Counted from the stretch's first letter, positions 1-9,132 are shown. The stretch: 64,000 nt of DNA from Thermochromatium tepidum ATCC 43061 (GCF_009664085.1 NZ_CP039268.1:1225501-1289500), one strand, 5' to 3'. Notes: generated by a model from the letters alone, not told the origin. Numbers and translations are program-made.

Positions 1-1750
1 CGGTCATGGCCTCGGCCACCAGGTCGCGCACCCGGCGCTGGAAACGGTTGAAGGCGGACGCCAGCTCGGCCAGCTCGTCGCGCCCGGTCTCGGGCAGGCT
101 GCGGGTTAAGTCCCCCTCGCCCTCGGCGATGTCGCGCATGGTGTCGGTCGCGGTGCGCAGCCGCCGCACGATGCTGTGTGCCAACCAGGACATCCCAGCC
201 ACACCGATCAGGACGGCGAGGACTACCAACCCTAGCATCAAGGCGGCCGCCTCGCGGATCTGGGCCGCGGCGGCCTCGGCCCGGGCCTGGATGTTTGACA
301 TGGGCAGCATGACCTCGACCGCCCAGGGTGTCCCGGTGAGGCCGATCTCGACCGGTGCTAAGGCCACCAAACGCTCTGCCCCGTCCAGCTGGTCCGTCAG
401 CTCCAGGGTCTCGCCGCGGGCGATGGCCTGCTTGATCCGTTCGCCCTGGGGATGGACCTTGGCCAGGTCCTGGCCGATCCATTCGGGATGGGCGCTGCTT
501 GCGACCACAGTACCGCGATGGGCGAGGATGGTGACCTGTGCCGTCCCATCAAACAACCGGGCGGCGGCGGCCTTGACCCCCTGTTGCAAATCATCTAGGC
601 GCAGGTCGATGCCGACGATGCCGCGAAAGGCACCCTGGCGCAGCACCGGCGCTACCAGCGAGGTCAACCACACCTCCTGCCCCTGTACCGGATAGCGATA
701 GGGGTCGATGATCACCTCGCGTTGGGTGCGCTTGGGGAGCTGGTAATAGTCGCCTGGCCCCGGCTGGTCATAATCGAGCAAGGGCTCGAGCGCCAGGGTG
801 CCGTCTGGGGCGCGGTTCCAGTAGGGGATGAAACGCCCGCTCCCATCCGTGCCTGGGGTGTTGACAAACTGGGCATCGCGCCCATCGAAGGCATTGGGCT
901 CCCAGGCGGTATAGACGCCGAGAAACCCCGGGTTTTCGCGCAGGATGGACTTGAGCATGAAGTTGATGTCGTCGCGCGAGTAAAAAAACAGCCGATCGGC
1001 CGAGAGACCAGTGGCGATCACCCAATCCCAGTCCCGGATCAGGCGTCCATAGGCGAGCTTGGGGCGCAGCTGGCCCGTACCCGGGGCAGGCCACAGATAA
1101 TGGACATAGCCCTCGCCATCGTCGTCGACCGCGCGCGCCAGGGCCGCGAGTAGGTTCTCGCCGCGCCCCAGGGCGGTGTTGAACTGGGGGCTATTGCCGA
1201 TCTGACCATTGAGCTCGGGTCTAAGCGGGTGCATGAGGGTGCGCGGGATCGGCTGGGTGCGATCCTGGACCCAGAGATAATTGCCCTGGTCATAGCGCAG
1301 GTTGGCCAGGAGCCTCAGCGCCTCCTCCTGGGCCCGCTTGCGCGGCATCGTACCGCCCTGTTCGGCGGCCAGATAGGGCGCGATCAGCGACTCGGCCAGA
1401 TCGACCGCGATCTGTAGGTGGTTGAAGCGCTGGCGCAGGCGCTCCCAGTCCTCGGCGGTGAACTGGTCATTCTCGGGGTGCGCCGCAGATACCAGGGCCT
1501 GGGCCAGGGTGCGGGCGGCATCGAGCGGGACCTCGAGGGCCGCCTTGATCCGGGCCGCCTCACCGCTGGCGGCATTGAGCGCAAGCGCCTGGGCGTTCTG
1601 CAATTCCTTGGCGCGCTGGTCATCGGCCATCCGCTGGAGCTCGGTGACGGCATAGCCGCCGATCACGACCCCAAGGGCGACCATGGATACGCCCGACCAC
1701 AAGGCGATGCGAAAGCCGATGGAGTGGGGATTAAACATATAGAACTCCAT
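1..1750 (-). CDS. Methyl-accepting chemotaxis protein, Cache-HAMP, 3' end outside window
   Basis: Incomplete gene entering from the left edge; the open frame runs unbroken from an ATG at 1750 (a second ATG lies at 1738) to base 2, about 583 codons. An N-terminal membrane segment (about residues 12-32) is followed by a large periplasmic region with two Cache-like parts. The first includes YLWVQD and IRDWDWVIATG; the second includes FIPYWNR, DYYQLPKRT and GIVGIDLRLDDL. A second membrane segment (LMLGLVVLAVLIGVAG) leads into a HAMP domain with GEGDLTRSLPETGRDELAEL. This layout is typical of chemoreceptors that sense small metabolites. The cytoplasmic signalling domain is beyond the edge, so a Cache-HAMP diguanylate cyclase or kinase is not excluded, although the HAMP sequence is most like that of MCPs. 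Neighbouring cobK lies downstream of nothing here: it is 60 bp upstream on the same strand. Confidence 0.8.
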   Translation of the reverse strand, partial: MEFYMFNPHSIGFRIALWSGVSMVALGVVIGGYAVTELQRMADDQRAKELQNAQALALNAASGEAARIKAALEVPLDAARTLAQALVSAAHPENDQFTAEDWERLRQRFNHLQIAVDLAESLIAPYLAAEQGGTMPRKRAQEEALRLLANLRYDQGNYLWVQDRTQPIPRTLMHPLRPELNGQIGNSPQFNTALGRGENLLAALARAVDDDGEGYVHYLWPAPGTGQLRPKLAYGRLIRDWDWVIATGLSADRLFFYSRDDINFMLKSILRENPGFLGVYTAWEPNAFDGRDAQFVNTPGTDGSGRFIPYWNRAPDGTLALEPLLDYDQPGPGDYYQLPKRTQREVIIDPYRYPVQGQEVWLTSLVAPVLRQGAFRGIVGIDLRLDDLQQGVKAAAARLFDGTAQVTILAHRGTVVASSAHPEWIGQDLAKVHPQGERIKQAIARGETLELTDQLDGAERLVALAPVEIGLTGTPWAVEVMLPMSNIQARAEAAAAQIREAAALMLGLVVLAVLIGVAGMSWLAHSIVRRLRTATDTMRDIAEGEGDLTRSLPETGRDELAELASAFNRFQRRVRDLVAEAMT

Positions 1751-1810
1751 GAGTTTTATCGATTTTTGATACCCAAGCCGGGCGGGGCCCGCTTCAAGCC
1801 CCAGACAGGT

Positions 1811-2575
1811 CTATCCAGTCTGCAGGGCGCGGATCCAGTTCAAGGCTGCCTCCACGGTTGTCGCTTGAGCGAGCGCCTGGGGGCGCGCCGGGCGCTCGAG
1901 CATGATGACCCTAATCCCGCGCTCACGCGCGGCGACCAGCTTGGCGGCGGTGGCCTCGCCGCCGCTGTTTTTGCACAGGATGGTATCGATCCTCTGGGCA
2001 TCAAGCAGGGCACGTTCGTCATCGAGCGCGAAGGGGCCGCGCGCATAGACCCATTCGGCCTGGGCAAACTCAGGTTTGGGGTCGGGCGGGCTGACCAGCC
2101 GGATCAAGAACCAGAGGTCGTCGAGGGCGGCAAAGGGGGCCAGCTCCTGGCGCCCGATCGCAAGCAGGACACGCCTGGACCCGAGCTGGCGCAGGGCCGC
2201 GACCGCCTCGGACCAGGTCGCTACCCTCACCCAGAGGTCGCCCGGTCCAGGCTGCCAGGGCGGGCGTTCCAGACGCAGCCAGGGGACACCCGTCAGCCGG
2301 CAGGCCGCGGCCGCATTCCAGCCCATCTGGGCCGCGAACGGGTGGGTGGCATCGATCAGGGCGCGGATCGAGCGCTCCTTGAGATACCGCACCAGCCCCT
2401 CGACCCCGCCGAAGCCACCGATGCGCGTCTCGCCCGCCGGCAGGCGCGGATCGGTGGTGCGCCCGGCGAGCGAGTTGATGAGGTGCCACTCCGGGTACCC
2501 GGCCAGGCGCTCGGCCAGGGCATAGGCCTCGCTCGTCCCACCGAGGAGCAGCAGATTGGCCGGCATCGGGCTCAA
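1811..2575 (-). CDS. cobK: Precorrin-6A reductase CobK
   Basis: 254 residues, the usual family length. CobK/CbiJ reduces the macrocycle of precorrin-6A to precorrin-6B with NAD(P)H in cobalamin synthesis, in the cytoplasm. The N-terminus LLLGGTSEAYALAERLA is the characteristic nucleotide-binding start. The block DATHPFAAQMGWNAAAAC and, near the end, LCKNSGGEATAAKL are conserved in the family. Its ATG overlaps the stop of the upstream cytochrome b561 gene by 4 bp, so the two are translationally coupled. It is the last gene of a minus-strand set that starts with the TcuA/TcuB-like pair and faces cobM and cbiB on the other strand. Confidence 0.93.
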   Translation of the reverse strand: MSPMPANLLLLGGTSEAYALAERLAGYPEWHLINSLAGRTTDPRLPAGETRIGGFGGVEGLVRYLKERSIRALIDATHPFAAQMGWNAAAACRLTGVPWLRLERPPWQPGPGDLWVRVATWSEAVAALRQLGSRRVLLAIGRQELAPFAALDDLWFLIRLVSPPDPKPEFAQAEWVYARGPFALDDERALLDAQRIDTILCKNSGGEATAAKLVAARERGIRVIMLERPARPQALAQATTVEAALNWIRALQTG

Positions 2576-3120
2576 GGCAGGCTGATGCGGGTCATGACGC
2601 CGTCCTTGAGGCGCCAGTGCTTGATCCCAGCGGCCATGTGGACCAGGACCACCAGGGCCAAGGCCAGGGCGCCCAGACCGTGATAGAGGAACAGGGTCTC
2701 GCCTAGTTGCTTGTTCTCGGGGAGCAGTCCCGGCAGTTCGAGTCCGAAGAACTGGACCGGATAGCCCGCGGCCGAGGTCGCCAGGGCCCCGCCGATCGGT
2801 ACTGCGAGCGAGAGCAGATAGAGCAGGACCATCGTGACCCCGCTGACTAGGCGCTCGAGGACCGTCAGGGGCGGGTCATAGGGCGGGGGCGGGGTGCGCC
2901 GGCGCAGCCACAGCCGGACCAGGGTCAGAGCGAGCACCAGGATCCCGATGCTCTTGTGATACAGAAAGAGATTGGCCGTGACCTGGGGCCCGGCCAGCCG
3001 TTCCAGGCCCTCGTAACCGAGCGCCCAGAAGCTCAGTCCACCAAGGAGCATGCCGAACACCAGGGCGACGATCAGCCAGTGCAGTAGGCGTTGGGTGAAG
3101 GTGTAACGATTGATGGTCAA
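2572..3120 (-). CDS. Cytochrome b561-type diheme membrane protein
   Basis: 182 residues with four hydrophobic segments and an N-terminus (MTINRYTFTQRLLHWLIVAL) typical of bacterial cytochrome b561/YodB proteins. Candidate heme-ligand histidines are in LLHWL, FLYHKSIG, FLYHGLG and LVHMAAGIKHW. The family moves electrons between the quinone pool and partner proteins in the inner membrane. The gene lies between the TcuB-like gene (89 bp upstream) and cobK (4-bp overlap). A role in passing electrons to the TcuA/TcuB-like pair is an inference from position only. Confidence 0.85.
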   Translation of the reverse strand: MTINRYTFTQRLLHWLIVALVFGMLLGGLSFWALGYEGLERLAGPQVTANLFLYHKSIGILVLALTLVRLWLRRRTPPPPYDPPLTVLERLVSGVTMVLLYLLSLAVPIGGALATSAAGYPVQFFGLELPGLLPENKQLGETLFLYHGLGALALALVVLVHMAAGIKHWRLKDGVMTRISLP

Positions 3121-3208
3121 GGTCGTCTCCTTGCGATGCGAGGCTGGGTTGACGAAGGGGTTTCGACGACGACTGCGGTCGAGTATCCGACCGCCGGTCT
3201 ATCTTAGC

Positions 3209-4333
3209 TCAGGACCTGTCTCTCGGCATGGCGTGGCGGTCGCGTGCCGCGAGCGCCAGGGCAGCGGCGCGATAGCCGGAATGGACGAATTTGCTGTAAG
3301 GCAGGAGCAGAAAGAAGGCGAGCACGGCGCCGAGATGGACGATGAGCAAGAGGGGCATCGCTGGGGTCTCGCGCCAGACGAGCAGCGCCAGCCCACTGGA
3401 CGCCACGACGAACAACAGCCACAGAAACGCACAGTCGAGCCGACGTGACTCGGGGGCGAGCGGCGCAGGATCGGCACGCCACTCGATCCAGGCAAGTCCG
3501 GCTGTGGCAACTAGTAGGGCGCTTCCGCCAAGCGTGCCGAGCAAGACAGGCGCACTCCAGAAGGGGTAGGGCGCTTGCAGACCCAGACCATGATGATAGA
3601 GGGTCGCGCTCAGGGTGGCAGCGAGGCTCAGCGCCAGTCCGCCAAGCAGGACCTGATGCAGCCAGCGCCTCCAGGGCGAGAAGCCCGCGTTGCGATCGTT
3701 GCAGCCCACACCACCGCCCCTCAGATTGCGCAGTTTGAGGATATCGACGAGCGCATGCAGCCGTGCGTCTCCAGGCGGCACCAGGTCGCGTGTCGCTTTA
3801 GACCCTGGGTGGGTCAGCCTCCAGTAGCGACGCCAACCGATCCCGAGCGCTAGCGCCGACCAGCCGAGCGGCAGGAGGCCGATCCCGACCATCACCTCCC
3901 AGGGCAGCACGTGATAGAAGGCCCCGGGTCCGGGCGCGGCCCTCGGCCAGCCGGGGTCCGGATCGAAGGCCAGTGCCAGGGCGAGCACGAGCAGGATGGC
4001 GCCGAGTGTGACGCCGATGACCGTGGCGTGCGGATGGTCCAGAAGCGGTGCGAAGGCCCTGGGCCAGACCTGATCGCGATAGCCCTGATGGCGCATCCGC
4101 GCCAGGGCGTGCGGGACATTGACGGCAAAGACGTGGGGCGGGGCGTATTGGCAGGCATGGTAGCAGTTGCGACAGGCATGACAGAGGTTGGCCAGGTGGA
4201 TCAGATCGGCCTCGGTCAGGGCCGGGCGGCGGCGCGCCGCCTCGAAGAGGTCGCAGAAGCCGTTGCAATAGCCGCAGGCGTTACAGATTCCGAGCACGCG
4301 CCTGGCCTCGGCCTGGATCTCAGCGGCGGACAT
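3209..4333 (-). CDS. TcuB/CitB-like Fe-S and membrane subunit, probable C-terminal half of split CobZ
   Basis: About 374 residues from the ATG at 4333; an in-frame start at 4366 is possible, but the shorter form begins as TcuB proteins do. Two ferredoxin-like clusters are visible: C17-x2-C20-x2-C23-x3-C27 and C51-x2-C54-x2-C57-x3-C61. They are followed by at least five or six hydrophobic segments with several histidines, suiting b-type heme. The family comprises TcuB of tricarballylate oxidation and the C-terminal half of CobZ, the FAD/Fe-S/heme precorrin-3B synthase of Rhodobacter capsulatus. The start overlaps the end of the TcuA-like gene. Because cobK, cobM and cbiB flank the pair and no citrate or tricarballylate transporter is present, I prefer the CobZ reading. 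Confidence 0.8.
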   Translation of the reverse strand: MSAAEIQAEARRVLGICNACGYCNGFCDLFEAARRRPALTEADLIHLANLCHACRNCYHACQYAPPHVFAVNVPHALARMRHQGYRDQVWPRAFAPLLDHPHATVIGVTLGAILLVLALALAFDPDPGWPRAAPGPGAFYHVLPWEVMVGIGLLPLGWSALALGIGWRRYWRLTHPGSKATRDLVPPGDARLHALVDILKLRNLRGGGVGCNDRNAGFSPWRRWLHQVLLGGLALSLAATLSATLYHHGLGLQAPYPFWSAPVLLGTLGGSALLVATAGLAWIEWRADPAPLAPESRRLDCAFLWLLFVVASSGLALLVWRETPAMPLLLIVHLGAVLAFFLLLPYSKFVHSGYRAAALALAARDRHAMPRDRS

Positions 4334-5828
4334 GGCGTGCTGCCTCTGCGCCGGCCAGGCGCCCAAAGACGATCCCGATGCTCAGTGCCAGCCCCGAGAC
4401 ATAGCCGCGCGGCATGAGGTTGGGGGCCATGATCATCCCAGCGGCAAAGAGATTCTCGACTACGCCGCCGGTGCTCAACCGCACCCGCGCCCGTTCATCC
4501 ACCGCGACCCCTTGATAGGTGAAGGTGATCCCGGGGCGCATCGGATAGGCCGCGAAGGGCGGTTCGGTCAGCGGATGGGCGCGGCTGGTCTTGGGCGGGT
4601 CGAGACCGACCGTGTGCCAGTCGTCGTGCGCAGCGTTCGGCGGACGGACCGCGGCATTGTAGGCGGCGACCGTGGCCTGGAGGCGGGTCGCCTCGATCCC
4701 GAGCCGGGACGCGAGTTCTGCGAGACCATCGGCTAGGATCGGTGGATAGAGGGCGGGCGGGGCGGCGCGTAGTCCGCGTGCATCCAGGATCAGATAACCG
4801 ATCTGATCTGGCCAGTCTGCCAGACGTCGGCCCCAGAGCGCATAGCGGGTCGAGGCGGTATCGCCCCCTTCGTCGTGGCGGCGACATCCATGCGCGTCGA
4901 CCACGATCCCCTCGGGCATGGCGCGCACCCGGGTGACGATGCCGCCATCCTCGGGCGGCGAGCGCGCATCGACCGCGACCAGATAGGCGCCCCTGGGGTC
5001 ACCGACCGGCTGGACACCCTGGCGCAACAGGTCCTCGAGCAGCTTGCCGTCCGCAAAGGGCGTGCCGCGATTGATGAAGCCAGCCGCGGCGGCTCCCCAG
5101 TGCCGGCGCAGCCAGTCGCGGTTGGCCTGGGCGCCGCCGCAACAGGCGATGAGGGTGCGGGGCCGCAGCGGGTACGAGGCCCCCCCCAGAGAGGCCATGA
5201 CCGCGACAAGCCTTCCTGACTCGATCACCGGATCCCGGATCTCACAGCCATAGCGGATCTCGACCCCTAGCTGCTCAGCGAGCGTATAGAGCCGGTTGAG
5301 CAGGGTCTTGCCGCCGCCGAGCAGGAAGGCCGTGCGGCGCGACTCGGGGAGCTCGCCGCCGGCGATCGGCTGCAGGGGCACACCAGACTCGATCAGCCAG
5401 TCCTCGATCTCCGCCGAGCGTGCAACGAACAGTGGCCCCAGGACCGGATCGGCCCTGCCCTCGGTTGCACGCACCAGGTCGGACCAGAACTCGGAGGCGG
5501 GATAGGCGCCCGGGGTAAAGGCGGTGGGGGCGTCGTGGCTGAGACGCAGATTGCGCGCATGGCGCGTATTGCCGCCGCGCAGCGGCTTGGGTGCCTGTTC
5601 GGCCAGGAGCACCGAGCAGCCGGCGCGGCGCGCCGTGATGGCGGCGCACAGGGCCGCCGCACCGCCGCCGATCACCAGGACGTCTGGATCGGTCGATCGG
5701 AATGGGCCTGGGGCGCCTGGCCGATATGGACACAAGAAGGCGAAGAGGTTTGACAAGGGTGGGTGCGGATTAGAAAAATACCCGTCCTTTGCCTTGCCAA
5801 CATATACGGGGATCGTTGCGCCATGCAA
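4320..5828 (-). CDS. TcuA-like FAD-dependent dehydrogenase, probable N-terminal half of split CobZ
   Basis: Flavoprotein of the succinate dehydrogenase/fumarate reductase flavoprotein family, TcuA branch, up to 502 residues. The Rossmann FAD motif DVLVIGGGAAALCAAITARR is at residues 49-68. GGAQANRDWLRRHWG and the C-terminal GYVSGLALSIGIVFGRLAG are typical of the branch. The start is unsure: the ATG at 5828 lacks a clear ribosome site and lies inside the divergent cobM start, while TTG codons at 5756 and 5735 would give a protein closer to usual length. The neighbouring Fe-S/membrane subunit and the cobalamin genes suggest it oxidises precorrin-3A as part of a two-gene CobZ rather than tricarballylate. 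Generic annotation would be tricarballylate dehydrogenase. Confidence 0.8.
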   Translation of the reverse strand: MHGATIPVYVGKAKDGYFSNPHPPLSNLFAFLCPYRPGAPGPFRSTDPDVLVIGGGAAALCAAITARRAGCSVLLAEQAPKPLRGGNTRHARNLRLSHDAPTAFTPGAYPASEFWSDLVRATEGRADPVLGPLFVARSAEIEDWLIESGVPLQPIAGGELPESRRTAFLLGGGKTLLNRLYTLAEQLGVEIRYGCEIRDPVIESGRLVAVMASLGGASYPLRPRTLIACCGGAQANRDWLRRHWGAAAAGFINRGTPFADGKLLEDLLRQGVQPVGDPRGAYLVAVDARSPPEDGGIVTRVRAMPEGIVVDAHGCRRHDEGGDTASTRYALWGRRLADWPDQIGYLILDARGLRAAPPALYPPILADGLAELASRLGIEATRLQATVAAYNAAVRPPNAAHDDWHTVGLDPPKTSRAHPLTEPPFAAYPMRPGITFTYQGVAVDERARVRLSTGGVVENLFAAGMIMAPNLMPRGYVSGLALSIGIVFGRLAGAEAARHVRR

Positions 5829-6635
5829 GAGAAGACTTCATCGTCCCGTCGGCCGGGCAAGGTCTGGTTCGTCGGGGCCGGACCGGGTGCGCCGGATCTC
5901 ATCACCGTCCGCGGCAGTCGGTTGCTGGCCGAGGCCGGGGCCATCCTCTACACAGGTTCATTGGTGGCCGAGACCGTGCTGCAATGGGCCTCACCCGAGT
6001 GCGAGATCGCCGATTCAAAGTCGATGGATCACACCCAGGTCACGGCCTGGCTGCTCGAGCGCGCCTGGCGTCACGACACAGTGGTGCGACTCCAGACCGG
6101 CGACCCGACCCTCTATGGCGTGCTCGCGGAGTTGGCGCGTCCACTGGATGCAGCCGGGGTACCGATCGGGATCGTGCCTGGGGTGTCCTCGGCCATGGCC
6201 GCCGCGGCGGCGGCTGGCGAGTGTCTGACCCTACCCGAGATCACCCAGACCGTGATCTTCACCCGCTTGTCCGAACGCACCCAGATGCCAGAGCGCGAAT
6301 CCCTGGTCTCGCTCGCCGCGCACGGCTGTACCCTCTGCATCTTCCTCTCGATCGAGCGCATCGAGGCGGTGGTCGAGCAGCTGATCGCCGCCGGCTGGAC
6401 ATCCGAGGCGCCCGTGGTGGTGGTGCACAAGGCGACCTGGCCGGACGAGGAACTGGTGCTGCGCGGCACGCTCAGCGACATCGCGGCGCGCTGTCGCGCG
6501 GCCAAGGTCGATCGTCAGGCGCTGATCCTGGTCAGCCCGGCCCTCGGGGCGCGCGCCCAGACCGAGTACAGGCCATCCAAGCTCTATGACGCCGCCTTCC
6601 CACGCCGTTTCCGTCCGGCGCGCGAGGGAGGCTGA
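5823..6635 (+). CDS. cobM: Precorrin-4 C11-methyltransferase
   Basis: 270 residues from the ATG at 5823. SAM-dependent methyltransferase of the tetrapyrrole methylase family (CobM/CbiF), which methylates C-11 of precorrin-4. Visible family blocks are VWFVGAGPGAPDLITVRG, the YTGSLV segment, RLQTGDPTLYG (SAM pocket), GIVPGVSSAMAAAAAAG and FLSIERIE. The product is the direct descendant of the precorrin-3B step assigned here to the split CobZ. The gene is divergent from the TcuA-like gene with the two 5' ends overlapping or nearly so, hence any promoters lie inside the coding ends. A plain stretch of about 200 bp follows before cbiB. Confidence 0.95.
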   Translation: MQEKTSSSRRPGKVWFVGAGPGAPDLITVRGSRLLAEAGAILYTGSLVAETVLQWASPECEIADSKSMDHTQVTAWLLERAWRHDTVVRLQTGDPTLYGVLAELARPLDAAGVPIGIVPGVSSAMAAAAAAGECLTLPEITQTVIFTRLSERTQMPERESLVSLAAHGCTLCIFLSIERIEAVVEQLIAAGWTSEAPVVVVHKATWPDEELVLRGTLSDIAARCRAAKVDRQALILVSPALGARAQTEYRPSKLYDAAFPRRFRPAREGG

Positions 6636-6836
6636 TCCGGCTGCCCCCTGTGGATCGAGGACAACGCAGTCTATCGCCTGACCCGCCGGGGGCGCGATCC
6701 TGGCCGCCGTCTTCAAGCGCCTGCATCGCAGGCTTCAGCACCTGCCGGCTCAACCGCAGACGGCGCGCGCCGGCACGCGCCGAACTCGATCGGCCGGACG
6801 CCGACGGCTTCGGGTACAACCTGCTGGCACTCATCC

Positions 6837-7808
6837 ATGACTGAACATCTGATCCTCATCCTCGGCGCCTGTCTGCTCGATGCGCTCCTCGGCGATCCGG
6901 TCTATCCGCTGCATCCGATCCGGATCATCGGTCACTGGATCCTCGTCTGCGAGCGCGCCCTGTTCGCGCTGGGACTCAAGGGTCGACTCGGCGGCGTGAT
7001 CCACTGGGGGCTGGTGGTCGGGATGGCGCTCGGGGTCTGGGTCGGCGTTCGTCTCGGACTCGCGGCCATCCATCCTTGGCTCGCCTGGGGCTGGGATCTA
7101 TTCATCGCCTACAGCCTGCTCTGCACCCGCGAGCTTTTGGAGCAGGGTTGGCGCATCCTGCGCGATCTCGACGATCTGCCGGCGGTGCGCCGGAGGCTAT
7201 CGCTCCTAGTGGGGCGCGACACTGAACCGCTCCAGCGGGATGGCGTGGTGCGCGCCACGCTCGAAAGCCTCTCGGAAAATCTGACCGATGGTGTGCTCAC
7301 GCCCCTGTGGACACTATGTCTGTTCGGTCTGCCCGGATTGATCCTGGTCAAGGCGATCTCGACCCTCGACTCCATGGTCGGCTACAAGAATGAACGCTAC
7401 GCGCGTTTCGGCTGGGCGGCGGCGCGCAGCGATGACCTGATCCATTGGCTACCGGCGCGGCTGTCGGTGCCCTTGCTGGCGCTTGCTGCGGCGCTGTTAC
7501 GCGAGCATCCGTGGCTTGCCTTCCGCGCCGCCTGGCGCTATCACGCCCTGCTGCCTAGCCCCAACTCCGGTTGGAGCGAGGCGGCCTGTGCCGGGGCCTT
7601 GCGGGTGCGTCTGATCGGCCCCGTATGGCGCCGGGGGCGCCTGGTTACCGCGATCTATATGGGCGACCCCGATTGGCCGTCCGAGCTCGATGCCGCCGAT
7701 CTGCGGCGCGGACTGCGGCTGATCCTGACCGCCTGTCTCCTGGCGGTTGCGGTCGGGCTGAGTCTGGCCGTCTTGGTCCCTGGGGCCTGGCCTCACAGCA
7801 GACCCTGA
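6837..7808 (+). CDS. cbiB: Adenosylcobinamide-phosphate synthase CbiB
   Basis: 323 residues, polytopic inner-membrane protein that joins aminopropanol phosphate to adenosylcobyric acid late in cobalamin synthesis (called CobD in the aerobic pathway). The N-terminus ACLLDALLGDPVYPLHPIR is a family hallmark, as are ATLESLSENLTDGVLTPL, KAISTLDSMVGYKNERY and PSPNSGWSEAACAGAL. Several hydrophobic spans are evident, with the last near the C-terminus. The last 16 bp overlap the 3' end of the convergent lipoprotein gene. Same strand as cobM, probably one unit. Confidence 0.95.
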   Translation: MTEHLILILGACLLDALLGDPVYPLHPIRIIGHWILVCERALFALGLKGRLGGVIHWGLVVGMALGVWVGVRLGLAAIHPWLAWGWDLFIAYSLLCTRELLEQGWRILRDLDDLPAVRRRLSLLVGRDTEPLQRDGVVRATLESLSENLTDGVLTPLWTLCLFGLPGLILVKAISTLDSMVGYKNERYARFGWAAARSDDLIHWLPARLSVPLLALAAALLREHPWLAFRAAWRYHALLPSPNSGWSEAACAGALRVRLIGPVWRRGRLVTAIYMGDPDWPSELDAADLRRGLRLILTACLLAVAVGLSLAVLVPGAWPHSRP

Positions 7809-8905
7809 CAGATATCGTTCTGACAGCGGATCAGAAAGCTGTCGCTCCCCTGGCAGGGGACCTTGTAGACCTCGCCGTCCTGACGCGATTCGATCAGCTG
7901 TGAGCCGCTCGTGGTGACCTGACAGCCGCGTTGCCTGGCATATTGTTCGGCCTTGGCCGACCAGAGCAGCCGGGGGCTGGCCGCGGCGGGGACCGGCTCG
8001 ACCCGGGGCAGGGAGACCAGGGTGTCGCGTGTCGCCACAGGTGGAGCTGCGACAGGCCCAGGCGGCTCAGGCAGAGGGGTTGGGGGCGAGCTGGCATCGA
8101 CCACGGGGGCCGCCGCCGGCCTGGTATAGCCAGGGCTGGGCATGGTGGGACGGGGCGTATAGGTTGGACGTGGGATGGCCGAATGGTCGATCTGGGCCTG
8201 TGATCTGGCGCCTGCATCCCCAGGTGCCGGTGTGGTGTCACTGGTCGGTGGGGATGTGGGCGGAAGCGCCTGAGCCGTCTGGATGTCGTCGCCTTCGTCT
8301 CTCAAGGGTTTATGACTGGGTGGGGTGTTTGGATCCTTCCAGGCATCATCCCAACCTCGGCTCGGCGGGACGGCACGCGCCAAGCGCTCGCGATACCGGA
8401 TCCAGCGCTCACGCAATGAGTCGAGCGATTGCATGAGCGTGTCGCGGAACGGCTCGGTGTAATCGATGCGCTCGGCTGGGTGTCCGGCATAGGGCGGTGT
8501 GACCAGCTCGGCCAGGGTGGCAACCTCGATGCCGCCGCCGGTGTTTTTAAGCAGGGTCGTGACCTCGACCGTCGAGCCGGGCTTGGCCGCCACGCCCGGA
8601 ATCGCCTCTACCGGGCGCTCGATGACTAGACGCTCGTTGTCCAGATCGACGTGCTTGACCGTCCAGCCGCGACTCCGGGCGGCACCGAGTGCCAGAGACC
8701 TCACCTCGGCGGCGGTTGCGCCCGGCAGCATCAGCCGTGGCAGATCGGTGGTGTCGATCGGGACCGGACCGCTCGCCGGTACCGATGCCTTGGCATCGAA
8801 CCTTGGCTGGGTCGCGCACGCCGAGAGCAACAGGGATGACATTGCGATACAGCAGGCAATGGCCTTCAAGCGTGGTTTCACTTCAAGCCTCGTCAGGCTC
8901 GGCAA
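7793..8905 (-). CDS. Predicted outer-membrane lipoprotein of unknown function
   Basis: 370 residues. A lipoprotein signal is visible: a positively charged start, a hydrophobic stretch and the lipobox LSAC with Cys30. Residues about 45-180 form a folded domain (LPRLMLPGATAAEVRSLALG, VKHVDLDNERLVIERPVEAI). Next comes a Pro/Ser/Thr-rich linker of about 110 residues and a short C-terminal domain with four cysteines (RGCQVTTSG, VPCQG, IRCQNDICQG). The layout resembles proteins tethered to the outer membrane with a periplasmic spacer. I do not recognise the family. The gene is convergent with cbiB, overlapping by 16 bp, and divergent from the next gene. Confidence 0.75.
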   Translation of the reverse strand: MPSLTRLEVKPRLKAIACCIAMSSLLLSACATQPRFDAKASVPASGPVPIDTTDLPRLMLPGATAAEVRSLALGAARSRGWTVKHVDLDNERLVIERPVEAIPGVAAKPGSTVEVTTLLKNTGGGIEVATLAELVTPPYAGHPAERIDYTEPFRDTLMQSLDSLRERWIRYRERLARAVPPSRGWDDAWKDPNTPPSHKPLRDEGDDIQTAQALPPTSPPTSDTTPAPGDAGARSQAQIDHSAIPRPTYTPRPTMPSPGYTRPAAAPVVDASSPPTPLPEPPGPVAAPPVATRDTLVSLPRVEPVPAAASPRLLWSAKAEQYARQRGCQVTTSGSQLIESRQDGEVYKVPCQGSDSFLIRCQNDICQGLL

Positions 8906-9132
8906 GGGCCGAGCTCGTTACTAAGTAAGGATAGAAACAGGGGAGGACGGTGTATGGGCGGGTGCCGGAACCCATGGCCGCACATGCCATGGCCCCGCCG
9001 AACTATATAATGGTCCGCGACGCGGTTACAATGGGGCCGGTGCCTCTCCAGGCTAGTGTCGATAGTGCTCCGTATTTGCGTCTGCTGTGGTTATCATTAG
9101 CGCCATGCTCGATCGAGCCAGGAAATCATAAA

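Noticed and set aside
1418-2683. Long plus-strand frame opposite the chemoreceptor and cobK (421 codons)
   Set aside because: Composition is typical of antisense shadows in GC-rich DNA; cobK and the receptor explain the region.
3209-5828. Tricarballylate catabolism operon (tcuAB)
   Set aside because: The protein families fit, but there is no TcuC-type transporter or TcuR-type regulator, and cobalamin genes lie on both sides. The CobZ reading explains the context better.
6636-6836. A broken cobalamin gene between cobM and cbiB
   Set aside because: All frames were read; none gives a recognisable cobalamin protein (cbiG or cobE), and the open frame there has no family features. I treat it as plain spacer, although a decayed gene is possible.
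5640-6840. Cobalamin riboswitch in the cob island
   Set aside because: No B12-box-like sequence was seen, and the divergent genes leave no leader long enough for one.
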